DNA of 15,924 bases from an uncultured Oscillospiraceae bacterium (lineage in GTDB: Bacteria; Bacillota; Clostridia; Oscillospirales; Acutalibacteraceae). Shown here one piece after another: positions 6,955 through 14,208 of the stretch. The notes under the pieces are model-generated. The model saw only the letters and a program-made list of their open reading frames with translations, had not been told where the DNA came from and ran no database searches. Positions within the stretch are counted from its first letter, which is position 1, and every line of letters begins with the position of its first letter. The translations under genes were made by a program, and so were the position numbers. The stretch is from assembly GCA_900555545.1 (NCBI GenBank), contig USLQ01000005.1:1-15924 (forward strand). Direction: 5' to 3'.

Positions 6955-7674
6955 ATGTATGGCAAATCTGTTCCGCTTCATATAAAGGTCAAAGACGCCC
7001 TGCTGCAGGACATCCTGACCGGGAATATCCCGGCCGACGGTATCTTGCCCTCGGAGGATGATCTGGCCCAGCAATTCCACGTCTCGCGCGCGACAGTCCG
7101 CACGGCACTCTCCGCGCTGGAACGCGAGGGGATTATCACCAAGCAGCGGGGCAGCCGCACCCGGGTAAATTCCGGCGGGACAACGCTGGCCTTTGAGCCG
7201 CTGATTTCCTTGAGTTATTCTTTGCAGCGGCTAGGCCTGGACTGCCGGAGCGAGATGCTGGAGGATCACATCATGGCTGCGGGCGGCGTTCTTGTGTCGG
7301 GGTTCGGAGCGGGGACAGTCGTGCGCCACCTCAAGCGGATCCGTATGACGGGCGATTTCCCCATCGCGGTAGAGGACGCCTACTTTTCCACGGAGTACTC
7401 GGAATTCCTGGACCGGCTGAGTCCGGAGGATTCCGTAGCACACGCGCTGCTCAGCTTAAATGGGTTTTCCGTGGAAAAGGTCAATATGCAGTTGAGTATG
7501 CGGAGCCCGACTCAGCGGGAACGGGAGTTGCTGCACATCAATGGCAATCAGCGCGTTGTTGAACTGGCGCGCTGGATCTACGACTCCCGTGGGCATGCGG
7601 TAAACTTTGTGGATTTTGTCATCCCGGAGACGGTTATGAAGTATCCCTTCTCGATCATTGCCTCGGAAAACTGA
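6955..7674 (+). CDS. GntR-family transcription regulator, HutC/UTRA type
   Basis: A 239-residue DNA-binding regulator. Residues 5-72 are the winged helix-turn-helix, with the hallmark LPSEDDLAQQFHVSRATVR (31-49) followed by the wing region. Residues about 85-232 form a UTRA ligand-binding domain of the HutC subfamily, which usually binds small metabolites such as sugar phosphates, amino-acid derivatives or fatty acids. AAGGAGAG lies about 8 bases before the ATG. It is transcribed away from the flavoenzyme operon from an overlapping promoter and ends at the strong terminator at 7688-7720. It most likely represses both itself and the operon until a substrate or intermediate of the pathway binds; the ligand is unknown. 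Confidence 0.9.
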   Translation: MYGKSVPLHIKVKDALLQDILTGNIPADGILPSEDDLAQQFHVSRATVRTALSALEREGIITKQRGSRTRVNSGGTTLAFEPLISLSYSLQRLGLDCRSEMLEDHIMAAGGVLVSGFGAGTVVRHLKRIRMTGDFPIAVEDAYFSTEYSEFLDRLSPEDSVAHALLSLNGFSVEKVNMQLSMRSPTQRERELLHINGNQRVVELARWIYDSRGHAVNFVDFVIPETVMKYPFSIIASEN

Positions 7675-7687
7675 GGCGAGAGAATGC

Positions 7688-7720
7688 AAAAAACCTTCCC
7701 TATCGTGGGAAGGTTTTTTT
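7688..7720. terminator. bidirectional intrinsic terminator between convergent genes
   Basis: A perfect 13-bp stem, AAAAAACCTTCCC (7688-7700) with GGGAAGGTTTTTT, and a 6-base loop (7701-7706), lies between gntR on the plus strand and the ATP-grasp gene on the minus strand. Each strand ends its stem with a T-run, so it can serve both genes. Confidence 0.9.
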
Positions 7721-7775
7721 ATCGAGATGATGAGCCAGTACAATAGCACGCGGCTTTGGGACGTTATAGATGCGC

Positions 7776-8789
7776 TCAAAAAGGCACATCCACAAGCGCG
7801 CGAACTTTTGGCAGGATCCCAATGCCCGGAGGGTTCAGGTGCCTGTAATTTTGGCACATGCTGTAACCGGGGAGATTGTTGCCCTCGATCAGCACTGGCC
7901 CTGTCTCCGTAATGGCTACGTCCCAGCCAACATAGCGCATATGCGGTTCGGTGAGCGCCGCCTCCAGGCACAGCGCCACACATGCACGATAGAACGGGAT
8001 CTGGAAACCCTGAAAGGGAACCCCAGTGGTGGGGTGTTCTCGGTAGTAGAGCCCTGTCCGATCGGAGAATGCCTCAGCGGAGAGGTACCCCTCCGCCGTA
8101 ATCGCCGTATACATCCCACCTGAGGAGATATTGTCTGTGGCCACCGTACCGTTCCCCATACGGAAAAAGGAGTACAGAAAATGCGGCCGCCCGCCTGATA
8201 GAATGGTGGTAATACGCACTGTGTTGACGGAGGAAGGGCAAAGGCGCTCCAACTCGTGATGTTGTACGATCACCTCCTCGGCAAGGTACTTGTGTTCCGA
8301 CAATAGCCTGTTATAGAGCTGGGGGAGATCCTGATGCGCCAGCTCCACACATTCAATCCCCTGCCCGCCGTATCGGTCGATCTGTTTGACGAAAATAGAC
8401 GCTTTATCCTGAACAAATTTTGCAAAGCCATCTAAACCTGACGTCCGCAGATCAATCCACGTGCGCCCTAAGTATTTTGCAAACTTGCTGTTGAACTGGA
8501 TCTTATCATTGAAGATAGAATAATATGCCCGGTCGTTCAGCGCGCGGACCAGTGCAATGTTGTGTTCCATTGTCATGAAGGTCTTGCGGCTGTTGCCGCG
8601 GTTTATGGCAAATCCGAATACATGGTAGTCCAGATAACCGACCCCATAGTGCACAGCACAGTAGATCATATCCAGCAGGATCGTAATGCGTGGACGTCCC
8701 GACTCCCGATGGGTCTCGGAAAGGTTCTGCCACAGGCGCTTCAGGCTCATCCCGCGTAAGCGCCTGACCAATGTTTTTAGCCGTTCCAT
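7776..8789 (-). CDS. sugar-transfer-associated ATP-grasp protein
   Basis: A 337-residue protein of the ATP-grasp type found with polysaccharide genes (Pfam 'sugar-transfer associated ATP-grasp'). ATP-grasp enzymes join a carboxylate to a nucleophile at the expense of ATP. The basic N-terminal region (1-40) is followed by a family-typical stretch YLDYHVFGFAI (52-62), a nucleotide-binding segment FVKQIDRYGGQGI (133-145), and metal/ATP residues near the C-terminus (GWDVAIT with D290, LIEGN with E302 and N304). No membrane segment is convincing. The ATG at 8789 has GAAAGAGGG about 10 bases upstream; a longer frame from a TTG at 8846 has no ribosome site and crosses the likely -10. No glycosyltransferases are adjacent, so its substrate is unknown. 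It lies 118 bases after the histidine kinase and might be co-transcribed with it. Confidence 0.82.
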   Translation of the reverse strand: MERLKTLVRRLRGMSLKRLWQNLSETHRESGRPRITILLDMIYCAVHYGVGYLDYHVFGFAINRGNSRKTFMTMEHNIALVRALNDRAYYSIFNDKIQFNSKFAKYLGRTWIDLRTSGLDGFAKFVQDKASIFVKQIDRYGGQGIECVELAHQDLPQLYNRLLSEHKYLAEEVIVQHHELERLCPSSVNTVRITTILSGGRPHFLYSFFRMGNGTVATDNISSGGMYTAITAEGYLSAEAFSDRTGLYYREHPTTGVPFQGFQIPFYRACVALCLEAALTEPHMRYVGWDVAITETGPVLIEGNNLPGYSMCQNYRHLNPPGIGILPKVRALVDVPF

Positions 8790-8832
8790 GGAGAATATAC
8801 CCTCTTTCTTCGACAGATTCCCGATGATAGAA

Positions 8833-8838
8833 AGTATA
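8833..8838 (-). promoter_or_regulatory. possible -10 of the ATP-grasp gene
   Basis: TATACT on the minus strand about 44 bases before the chosen start. No good -35 lies at 16-18 bases, so an activator or read-through from the kinase gene may be needed. Weak evidence. Confidence 0.3.
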
Positions 8839-8907
8839 ATCCGCAAACTTTAATTGAAGCTAAAAACAGCCGTTCGGATTTTATGGGAAACGCAGGAACA
8901 ATGGGAA

Positions 8908-10131
8908 TTACAATATTGCGGTAAATCGCACCGAGCGCCCGTCAAGGCTTTTGGCGCTGATTTTCCCCCCGTGGGCCTCTACAATTGCCCGTGCGGTGGA
9001 CAGTCCAATCCCATAGCCGCCCGTCTCGGAGTTGTGGGACGCATCCAGCCGGTAAAAACGCTCGAACAGCCGTTTTAAATTGCCGCGCGGAACCTCGTGA
9101 GTGGTATTCCAGACGGTGAGTACTTTATTTTTGCCCGAGGCGTTCAGGGTGAGAACGATCATCCCCCGGTCATCTGAGTACTTCATCGCATTGTCCAACA
9201 GCAGGGATACCAGCCGGCGGATAGCCTGTTCGTCACCATGATACGTCAGTTTGGGCTCGATATCCAGGCGGAAATCTTTCCCCAGAGCCTGCGCTAAGGA
9301 TAAAAATGTCTCCGACTCCTCCGCAACGGCATCGGAAAGGGGGAAGTTTGTAAACACCAGCCTGGAGGGCTTTTCCTCCATGCGGGTGAGGAAGATGAGG
9401 CGTTCCGTCATCTCTGACAGGCGGTGGACCTGTTTTTTGATGCTGCGAGTCCAGTCGTTTTCTCCGCCCTCCATCTCCAGCACTTCCGTGTTGGCGTCGA
9501 TGATGGTGAGAGGGGTCTTAATCTCGTGGCTGGCATCTGTAATAAATCTTTTTTGCTGTTCCATTGTGCGTGAGATGGGGCGGACCGCCAGTTTGGAGAA
9601 AAAAAGTACCAGTACAAACACCAGCAGTAGTCCACCCAGGCCGATTAATATGCTTGCAGCCAGGAAGGAATAAAAGGTGGAGAGCTCTTTGCTGCAATCC
9701 AAAAAGAGATACATTGTCCGGGCTTCTGTGACAACGGCACGATACCGGAAGTTTTCCCGGAATCCGGATGTGTGTCCACCTTCCAACAGGGCGCGGGCAT
9801 ATTCTTCCGCTTCGCCCGCAGATACGGCGGCGATTCGAGATGTATCCGTGGATACGGTATTTCCATCCCCATCAAAGATGACAGTAAAATAGCGGGTGTC
9901 AAACGGAGCCTCCGGAGAATCTTTGTAGTAACCGGAAATTTTGCGGGTCCCTACCTTCTTTTTCATCGGGTAAGTACCGCCGTTTTCCTCAATAACATGA
10001 AGGACTGTGTCGGCGTTTTGTCGGATATGATAGTAGTTGACCGCGTTGATGATGGCCAGGATTCCGCCAAGTACCACCAGGACAGAGACCATCGTGATTG
10101 CGATAAACCTATGCCGCAGCTGTTTGATCAT
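8908..10131 (-). CDS. membrane sensor histidine kinase
   Basis: A 407-residue kinase, partner of the response regulator whose gene overlaps it by four bases (ATGA). Transmembrane helices are at about 10-32 and 156-178, with an extracytoplasmic sensor of about 120 residues between them that I do not recognise. The H-box FITDASHEIKTPL (196-208) starts about 18 residues after the second helix, too close for a standard HAMP domain. The phospho-acceptor is H202. The ATPase domain has an N-box LLDNAMKYS (311-319), an F-box LFERFYRLD (355-363) and a G2 box GGYGIGLS (371-378). The G1 box lacks the usual DxGxG (VWNTTHEVPRGNL), a form I associate with some clostridial kinases. The signal is unknown. 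Confidence 0.93.
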   Translation of the reverse strand: MIKQLRHRFIAITMVSVLVVLGGILAIINAVNYYHIRQNADTVLHVIEENGGTYPMKKKVGTRKISGYYKDSPEAPFDTRYFTVIFDGDGNTVSTDTSRIAAVSAGEAEEYARALLEGGHTSGFRENFRYRAVVTEARTMYLFLDCSKELSTFYSFLAASILIGLGGLLLVFVLVLFFSKLAVRPISRTMEQQKRFITDASHEIKTPLTIIDANTEVLEMEGGENDWTRSIKKQVHRLSEMTERLIFLTRMEEKPSRLVFTNFPLSDAVAEESETFLSLAQALGKDFRLDIEPKLTYHGDEQAIRRLVSLLLDNAMKYSDDRGMIVLTLNASGKNKVLTVWNTTHEVPRGNLKRLFERFYRLDASHNSETGGYGIGLSTARAIVEAHGGKISAKSLDGRSVRFTAIL

Positions 10132-10802
10132 TCATACCCCTCCAATGAATAACCCAGGTTGCGCGCTACGCGGATCTGTACGTGGGATCCCAGCATATGG
10201 AGCTTTTTACGCAGGCAGGAGATGTGCACCCAAACGACGTTTATCTCCGCCTCGCTGTCGTATCCCCAGATTTTCTCCATAAAGCGCTCTGCCGGAATTA
10301 CGCATCCGGGATTTTCCATCATCATTTCAATCATCTGATATTCCCGGTTTGCCAGGCGAAGGGTCCCCTTTTCGGTGGAGAGCTCAAAGGAGGAACGGTT
10401 CAGCGTAAGATCGCCCACAGTGAGCACAGGGGCTCCGTTCCCGGACCGGCGTCGTGTCATGGCGCGGATTCGCGCCATCAATTCTCGGGAGGAAAAGGGC
10501 TTGGTCAAATAGTCGTCTGCGCCGCAGTCCAACCCCAAAACACGGTCATCAATCTCGGATTTGGCCGTCAGCAGCAGGACGGGCACATCATTCCCTGCTG
10601 CACGCAGCCGCTTTAAGACTTCAATTCCATCCACACGTGGCATCATGATGTCCAGAATAACGCCGTCATACATGCCGGTACCCAAATAATCCAGTGCATC
10701 CGCACCGTTATATACCGCATCTACGGAATAATTATTGTGCCTAAAAATAGTTACGAGCGCGTTGGAAAGTTCGCGCTCATCCTCTGCCAGCAACAGGCGC
10801 AT
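10128..10802 (-). CDS. OmpR/PhoB-family response regulator
   Basis: A 224-residue regulator. The receiver domain (1-115) has acidic residues E7 and D8, phosphorylation site D51, T79 and K101; the winged-helix DNA-binding domain spans about 128-222. The ATG at 10802 is preceded by AAGGAGG at a normal distance; an upstream in-frame TTG at 10820 overlaps that ribosome site and was rejected. The kinase gene follows with an ATGA overlap, so the pair is translated together. Targets are not evident. The AT-rich leader includes TTTACA (10869-10864) with only a poor -10 at 17 bases, so no promoter is annotated. Genes of this family often bind direct repeats and regulate themselves. Confidence 0.95.
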   Translation of the reverse strand: MRLLLAEDERELSNALVTIFRHNNYSVDAVYNGADALDYLGTGMYDGVILDIMMPRVDGIEVLKRLRAAGNDVPVLLLTAKSEIDDRVLGLDCGADDYLTKPFSSRELMARIRAMTRRRSGNGAPVLTVGDLTLNRSSFELSTEKGTLRLANREYQMIEMMMENPGCVIPAERFMEKIWGYDSEAEINVVWVHISCLRKKLHMLGSHVQIRVARNLGYSLEGYE

Positions 10803-10866
10803 GGTCACCGCCTCCTTCAAAAGCAGGATAGCACGGGTTCTTTAACTGAAATTAAAAAAATACTGT

Positions 10867-10902
10867 AAAAAAATAAAAAGGGCAGTCCGCCATTGGACTG
10901 CC
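10867..10902 (-). terminator. intrinsic terminator of prfB
   Basis: Minus strand: GGCAGTCC, a 6-base loop and GGACTGCC, followed by CTTTTTATTTTTTT. The stem begins 11 bases after the prfB stop codon. It separates prfB from the two-component operon. Confidence 0.9.
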
Positions 10903-10912
10903 GCCAAAATAT

Positions 10913-12028
10913 TTACGCTTCATTTTTCTGGGATTCCATCTTCAGGTACGCGTTAATGAATCCGTCCAGATCGCCGTCCATCACAGCGTTGATGTTGCCG
11001 TTCTCAAAGCCGGTGCGGTGATCCTTGACAAGGGTATAGGGCATGAACACGTAGGAGCGGATCTGGCTGCCCCAGGCAATCTCCTTCTGGACGCCCTTGA
11101 TGTCCTCAATCTTTTCCAGATGTTCTCGCTCCTTGATCTCCACCAGCTTGGATTTGAGCATGCGCATAGCGACCTCGCGGTTCTGGTGCTGGCTGCGCTC
11201 TACCTGGCAGGCGACAACGATGCCGGTGGGGATATGGGTGATACGCACAGCGGAGGAGGTCTTGTTGACTTTCTGCCCACCCGCGCCGCTGGAGCGGTAG
11301 GCCGTGATCTCAATATCGTCGGGGTTGATCTCCACATCCGTGTTGTCGTCAATCTCCGGCATAACCTCCAGTGAGGCAAAGGAGGTGTGGCGGCGGCCTG
11401 AAGAATCAAAAGGAGAGACGCGCACCAGGCGGTGAACCCCCATCTCGCTCTTCAGATATCCGTAGGCATTTTCGCCTTCAATCAGCACGACGGCGGATTT
11501 GAGGCCGGCCTCTTCCCCATCCAGGAAGTCGATCGTAGTGGCCTTAAAGCCGTGGCGCTCTGCCCAGCGGTTGTACATCCGGTACAGCATGGAGACCCAG
11601 TCCTGCGCCTCGGTGCCGCCGGCACCCGCGTGAAAGGTGAGGATGGCGTTGTTGGCATCATATTCCCCGGAGAGGAGCGTGACCAGCGTCTCCGACTTGA
11701 TGCGTTCCTGAATATCCGTAACGCTTGCACGGCACTCGGGGAGCAGCTCGGGATCCTCCTCCTCGTTGGAGAGTTCGATCATCATCAGCGCATCGTCAAA
11801 GTCGGCGCACAGTTTTTCGTACATCCCCACCTTGTCCTTCAGTCGGCTGGTCTTTTGGAGTACTTTTTGGGAGTTCTCCAGATCGTCCCAAAAGCCCTCT
11901 TTGGCAGCCTCGGCCTCCAGCTCGGCAATCTCTTTCTTTTTATCCGCAATATCCAGCGCGTCGCCCAAGTCGTCCAAGGCCTTTTTTTCATTCAGCAGCT
12001 CCAATCGGAGCTCCTCAAATTGAAGCAT
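10913..12028 (-). CDS. prfB: peptide chain release factor 2
   Basis: RF2, 371 residues, which recognises UGA and UAA and triggers peptide release on the ribosome. The stop-codon recognition tripeptide SPF is at 205-207 and the catalytic GGQ at 250-252. Residue 246 is serine. The N-terminal coiled-coil domain 1 is complete. Many bacterial prfB genes carry a programmed +1 frameshift (CUU UGA C) near codon 25; here the frame is open from the ATG and the site reads GCG CTG GAT, so no frameshift is needed. AAGGAGA precedes the ATG. It has its own promoter (12063-12091) and terminator, so it is a single-gene unit. Confidence 0.97.
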   Translation of the reverse strand: MLQFEELRLELLNEKKALDDLGDALDIADKKKEIAELEAEAAKEGFWDDLENSQKVLQKTSRLKDKVGMYEKLCADFDDALMMIELSNEEEDPELLPECRASVTDIQERIKSETLVTLLSGEYDANNAILTFHAGAGGTEAQDWVSMLYRMYNRWAERHGFKATTIDFLDGEEAGLKSAVVLIEGENAYGYLKSEMGVHRLVRVSPFDSSGRRHTSFASLEVMPEIDDNTDVEINPDDIEITAYRSSGAGGQKVNKTSSAVRITHIPTGIVVACQVERSQHQNREVAMRMLKSKLVEIKEREHLEKIEDIKGVQKEIAWGSQIRSYVFMPYTLVKDHRTGFENGNINAVMDGDLDGFINAYLKMESQKNEA

Positions 12029-12062
12029 AAGCTTTCTCCTTCAATCAATTCATATTGTGCTT

Positions 12063-12091
12063 ATTATACCGGATCACAGCCCAAATGTAAA
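12063..12091 (-). promoter_or_regulatory. sigma-A promoter of prfB
   Basis: Minus strand TTTACA (12091-12086), 17 bases, TATAAT (12068-12063). Transcription should begin near 12056, about 28 bases before the ATG. Confidence 0.85.
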
Positions 12092-12111
12092 GGGCGGGGA
12101 ACAGAACGAGA

Positions 12112-12134
12112 CCGCGGGACACAGAATCCCACGG
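12112..12134 (-). terminator. probable terminator of the 3D-domain gene
   Basis: Minus strand CCGTGGGA, a 7-base loop and TCCCGCGG (8-bp stem with one G-U pair), followed by TCTCGTTCTGTTCC. The stem starts 28 bases after the stop. The U-tract is imperfect, so termination may be partial. Confidence 0.5.
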
Positions 12135-12161
12135 CCTGCGTGTGAAAACCAATTTTTGTGC

Positions 12162-13406
12162 TTACAGCACGTAGATGCGCACCATCCGTGAGCCCCACTG
12201 GTAGCACTCGGAGAGCGTATTCATATACAGGTCGACCGTAAAATGGCCTTGCCCGGCGAATCCACCCGTGTCGGCGGCAATGCAGTAGCCGTACACATAA
12301 CTGCCGTCCAGCGAGACAATATACAGCTCCGTACCATAGGGGATCTGATTGGGGTCTACGGCAATATAGCCTGGCTGTGCCACCTTGCCGGTAGCTGTAT
12401 GCCCGCCGCCCGTATAGGCGGCTGCGCGGCCCTCGATGATATCCCTGTAGTTGGTGGGCTGGCCGTTCTCGTCAAACTGGATCCAGTCCGGCGTTGCAAA
12501 TCCGGAAATTGGCGTGTTGGTCTTGAGCTTGATATCGGCATATTTCTTTTTTGTGCCGATAAGTTTTACCTCATTGACAGGGGACTCGAGAATCTCTTCG
12601 GAGATTACAGTGCTCTCCGAAACGGCGCCATCGACCAGCTTGTCGCGGTAGACAACATTGCGGACCCCGTCCTTACCCTGTGTCTCGATCTCTGTCTCGC
12701 CCTCATAGAGGCTGTCGGTTTTTTGTTCAATTGTTTCGTATGGAACCGCCTCATTCTCCACGGCGCGCTCCCTGTACGTGACCCGGCCCACGGTGATCGA
12801 CATACCACTGGTCAGCGGAGTGTTGACGGCCGGGGAGGTCTCGTCGTTTTCACCCAGTGCGATCCCCGCGCTTTGGAGCGCGTCCGCAACGGTGTCGCCC
12901 TGCACGTCGTAGGTAGCGGTCTTGCCATCTGCTGTAATCGTGACGTTATGGCCGTACAGGATGCGGATCTGCATCCCCTCGGTGAGGGGGGCGTCCGCCC
13001 GGCAGTCAAGATTGTCCCGGTCGGACAGTTCAATGCCGGCCGCAGCGACAGCATCGGCGGCGGTGCCAGCCGTGCGCACGGCAACGGGTGCGCCCTTATT
13101 GATAACGGTCACGTTGTGGACGCGGCTGATGACGATTTTACTGCCGTCCTTTCCGGTAAAGGCGGAAGTGTCCAGCCGGTCCTCTGTTGTGAATTCGATA
13201 TTAAATTGTTCCAGGATATCCTCTGCATTGGTTTTCACGGTTCTGACTTCCTGTGTAACGCCATCGTCAACGATTTCCACCGAGTAGGTGACGTTGACTG
13301 CCGCGAACGCAGTCCCTGCACTGAATACCGCAAGTGCAATTATTGCCAGCAGGCGCGTGCGCAGCGGACGTGCAAGGTCCGCCATCTTGTGTAAACGTTC
13401 TGACAT
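12162..13406 (-). CDS. secreted cell-wall protein with DUF348, G5 and 3D domains (YabE/YocH-like)
   Basis: A 414-residue exported protein, likely a peptidoglycan hydrolase. After a basic N-terminus comes a signal/anchor helix (about 16-36, RTRLLAIIALAVFSAG region). Three DUF348 ubiquitin-like repeats lie at about 40-95, 97-150 and 153-207, a G5 domain at 207-285 and a C-terminal 3D domain at 328-414. The three aspartates that name the 3D domain are D351, D379 (AADTGG) and D392 (VDLY); the fold resembles the MltA lytic transglycosylase core. The ATG at 13406 has AAGGAGAA directly upstream; the frame extends to 13460 but without a ribosome site. It has a consensus promoter with a leader of about 90 bases and a WalR-box-like array farther upstream. 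Domain order matches the YabE/RpfB group. Confidence 0.92.
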   Translation of the reverse strand: MSERLHKMADLARPLRTRLLAIIALAVFSAGTAFAAVNVTYSVEIVDDGVTQEVRTVKTNAEDILEQFNIEFTTEDRLDTSAFTGKDGSKIVISRVHNVTVINKGAPVAVRTAGTAADAVAAAGIELSDRDNLDCRADAPLTEGMQIRILYGHNVTITADGKTATYDVQGDTVADALQSAGIALGENDETSPAVNTPLTSGMSITVGRVTYRERAVENEAVPYETIEQKTDSLYEGETEIETQGKDGVRNVVYRDKLVDGAVSESTVISEEILESPVNEVKLIGTKKKYADIKLKTNTPISGFATPDWIQFDENGQPTNYRDIIEGRAAAYTGGGHTATGKVAQPGYIAVDPNQIPYGTELYIVSLDGSYVYGYCIAADTGGFAGQGHFTVDLYMNTLSECYQWGSRMVRIYVL

Positions 13407-13497
13407 GAAATTCTCCTTTTCCAAAACGCAGATCCCGGTATTGAACCGGCGCTCCGCCATCTGAAATTGCGGATTCCAGCTTCCCGAAACCCGACGT
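13407..13497 (-). other. structured 5' leader of the 3D-domain gene
   Basis: The leader of about 90 bases contains two hairpins: TCCGC, an 11-base loop and GCGGA, then CCGGT, a 5-base loop and ACCGG, followed by the ribosome site. I do not recognise a known riboswitch class in it. Confidence 0.35.
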
Positions 13498-13502
13498 TGC
13501 CC

Positions 13503-13531
13503 ATTATATTTGCAACTTTTGAAGTTGTCAA
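13503..13531 (-). promoter_or_regulatory. consensus sigma-A promoter of the 3D-domain gene
   Basis: Minus strand TTGACA (13531-13526), 17 bases, TATAAT (13508-13503): both hexamers and the spacing are perfect. Such a strong promoter implies high expression or repression by a bound protein. Confidence 0.9.
13513..13527. repeat. inverted repeat inside the promoter spacer
   Basis: CAACTT and AAGTTG flank a 3-base centre and fill most of the spacer between -35 and -10. It is a candidate operator; the binding protein is unknown. Confidence 0.45.
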
Positions 13532-13665
13532 ATAAAAAAACGAATTCAATTTATACAAGTTGCACAACTGTTTGGACATTTGTTCGAGCTTTTACCCGGA
13601 TGAACCTGCGTTTTTCCCTTTTTATGCCATTAATGTACCCCGCTTTTTTGTGAAAATTCGAAAAA

Positions 13666-13693
13666 GTTACATAATGGTTACAAATAGGTGACA
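13666..13693 (-). promoter_or_regulatory. WalR-box-like direct-repeat array
   Basis: On the minus strand the hexamers TGTCAC, TGTAAC and TGTAAC start every 11 bases. The last two (TGTAAC, 5 bases, TGTAAC) match the published WalR (YycF) consensus TGTWAH-N5-TGTWAH exactly. WalR controls cell-wall hydrolases, including the 3D-domain protein YocH of Bacillus. The array is about 135 bases upstream of the -35, farther than usual, so an additional undetected promoter or a different OmpR-family regulator is possible. Confidence 0.55.
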
Positions 13694-13702
13694 AAAAGTA
13701 TC

Positions 13703-13731
13703 GTCAAAGGGCGGCTGCATTCCCCTTTGAC
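13703..13731. repeat. hairpin with 9-bp stem
   Basis: GTCAAAGGG and CCCTTTGAC flank an 11-base loop. On the minus strand it is followed by GATACTTTTTGTC, so it may act as a second, weaker terminator behind the one at 13769-13808. With the WalR-like array and promoter it makes up most of what can be seen in the 424 bases between 13407 and 13830, which hold no gene. Confidence 0.45.
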
Positions 13732-13768
13732 AGACGGTAAAGCGCGTGTTCTCAACACTTTTCGGGCA

Positions 13769-13808
13769 CAAAAAAATGACGAAGCGGCGCGTATTTTGCC
13801 GCTTCGTC
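13769..13808 (-). terminator. intrinsic terminator of the zinc-ribbon gene pair
   Basis: Minus strand: 11-bp perfect stem GACGAAGCGGC / GCCGCTTCGTC with a 9-base loop, followed by ATTTTTTTG. It lies 22 bases after the stop of the gene at 13831. Confidence 0.92.
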
Positions 13809-13830
13809 GGACAAATTTTATTCCATCGAA

Positions 13831-14166
13831 TCAGAGCAGAACGGCGGTAACAAACAGGGCAATCAGTCCCAGCAACAGACCGATAACCGCCAGCGCTGCC
13901 CAAACCAGCAAACCGGCCAGGCAGGACTTAGCTGTCGCCGGTCGGTCTGTCTGCCATTTCAGGTACAGGAACAATCCCACTAAGGGGATGCAAAACGCGA
14001 GAAAGGACCAAATAAATCCGCCGTCGTCACTGGGATTAGCCGTCTGGGCGGAATCCCGCCCGGGGCCGTCCGTTTCAGAGCCAGCGCCAGGATCCAGCCG
14101 CGCTCCACACTGGATACAGAACAGGGCATCTGCTGCGGCCTTGGCGCCGCATTTTACACAGAACAT
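13831..14166 (-). CDS. zinc-ribbon membrane protein, paralogue A
   Basis: A 111-residue protein with an N-terminal zinc ribbon (C3, C6, C17, C20: CVKC and CIQC), a polar linker rich in Gly, Asp and Ser (about 23-48), and two hydrophobic segments at about 50-67 and 83-110. The middle part IPLVGLFLYLKWQTDRPATA matches the neighbouring protein at 14275-14679, so the two are tandem duplicates. The ATG at 14166 has GGAGGAGAA upstream; an ATG eight codons earlier lacks a site. Such proteins are common in Firmicutes but have no established role. The gene ends at a strong terminator and probably shares the promoter of its upstream paralogue. Confidence 0.8.
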   Translation of the reverse strand: MFCVKCGAKAAADALFCIQCGARLDPGAGSETDGPGRDSAQTANPSDDGGFIWSFLAFCIPLVGLFLYLKWQTDRPATAKSCLAGLLVWAALAVIGLLLGLIALFVTAVLL

Positions 14167-14208
14167 TTTCAATTCTCCTCCCTGGTGCATGGGAGAACCA
14201 TGCGAACA

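Noticed and set aside
12243..13394. 383-codon plus-strand open frame opposite the 3D-domain gene
   Set aside because: The minus-strand protein has complete DUF348, G5 and 3D domains with a promoter and ribosome site; the opposite frame has none of these.
13407..13497. Possible c-di-AMP (ydaO-type) riboswitch or tRNA-like element in the leader of the 3D-domain gene
   Set aside because: Such riboswitches precede similar genes elsewhere, but this leader is too short and I could not find the conserved cores; the GGTTCAATACC stretch does not form a proper T-arm.
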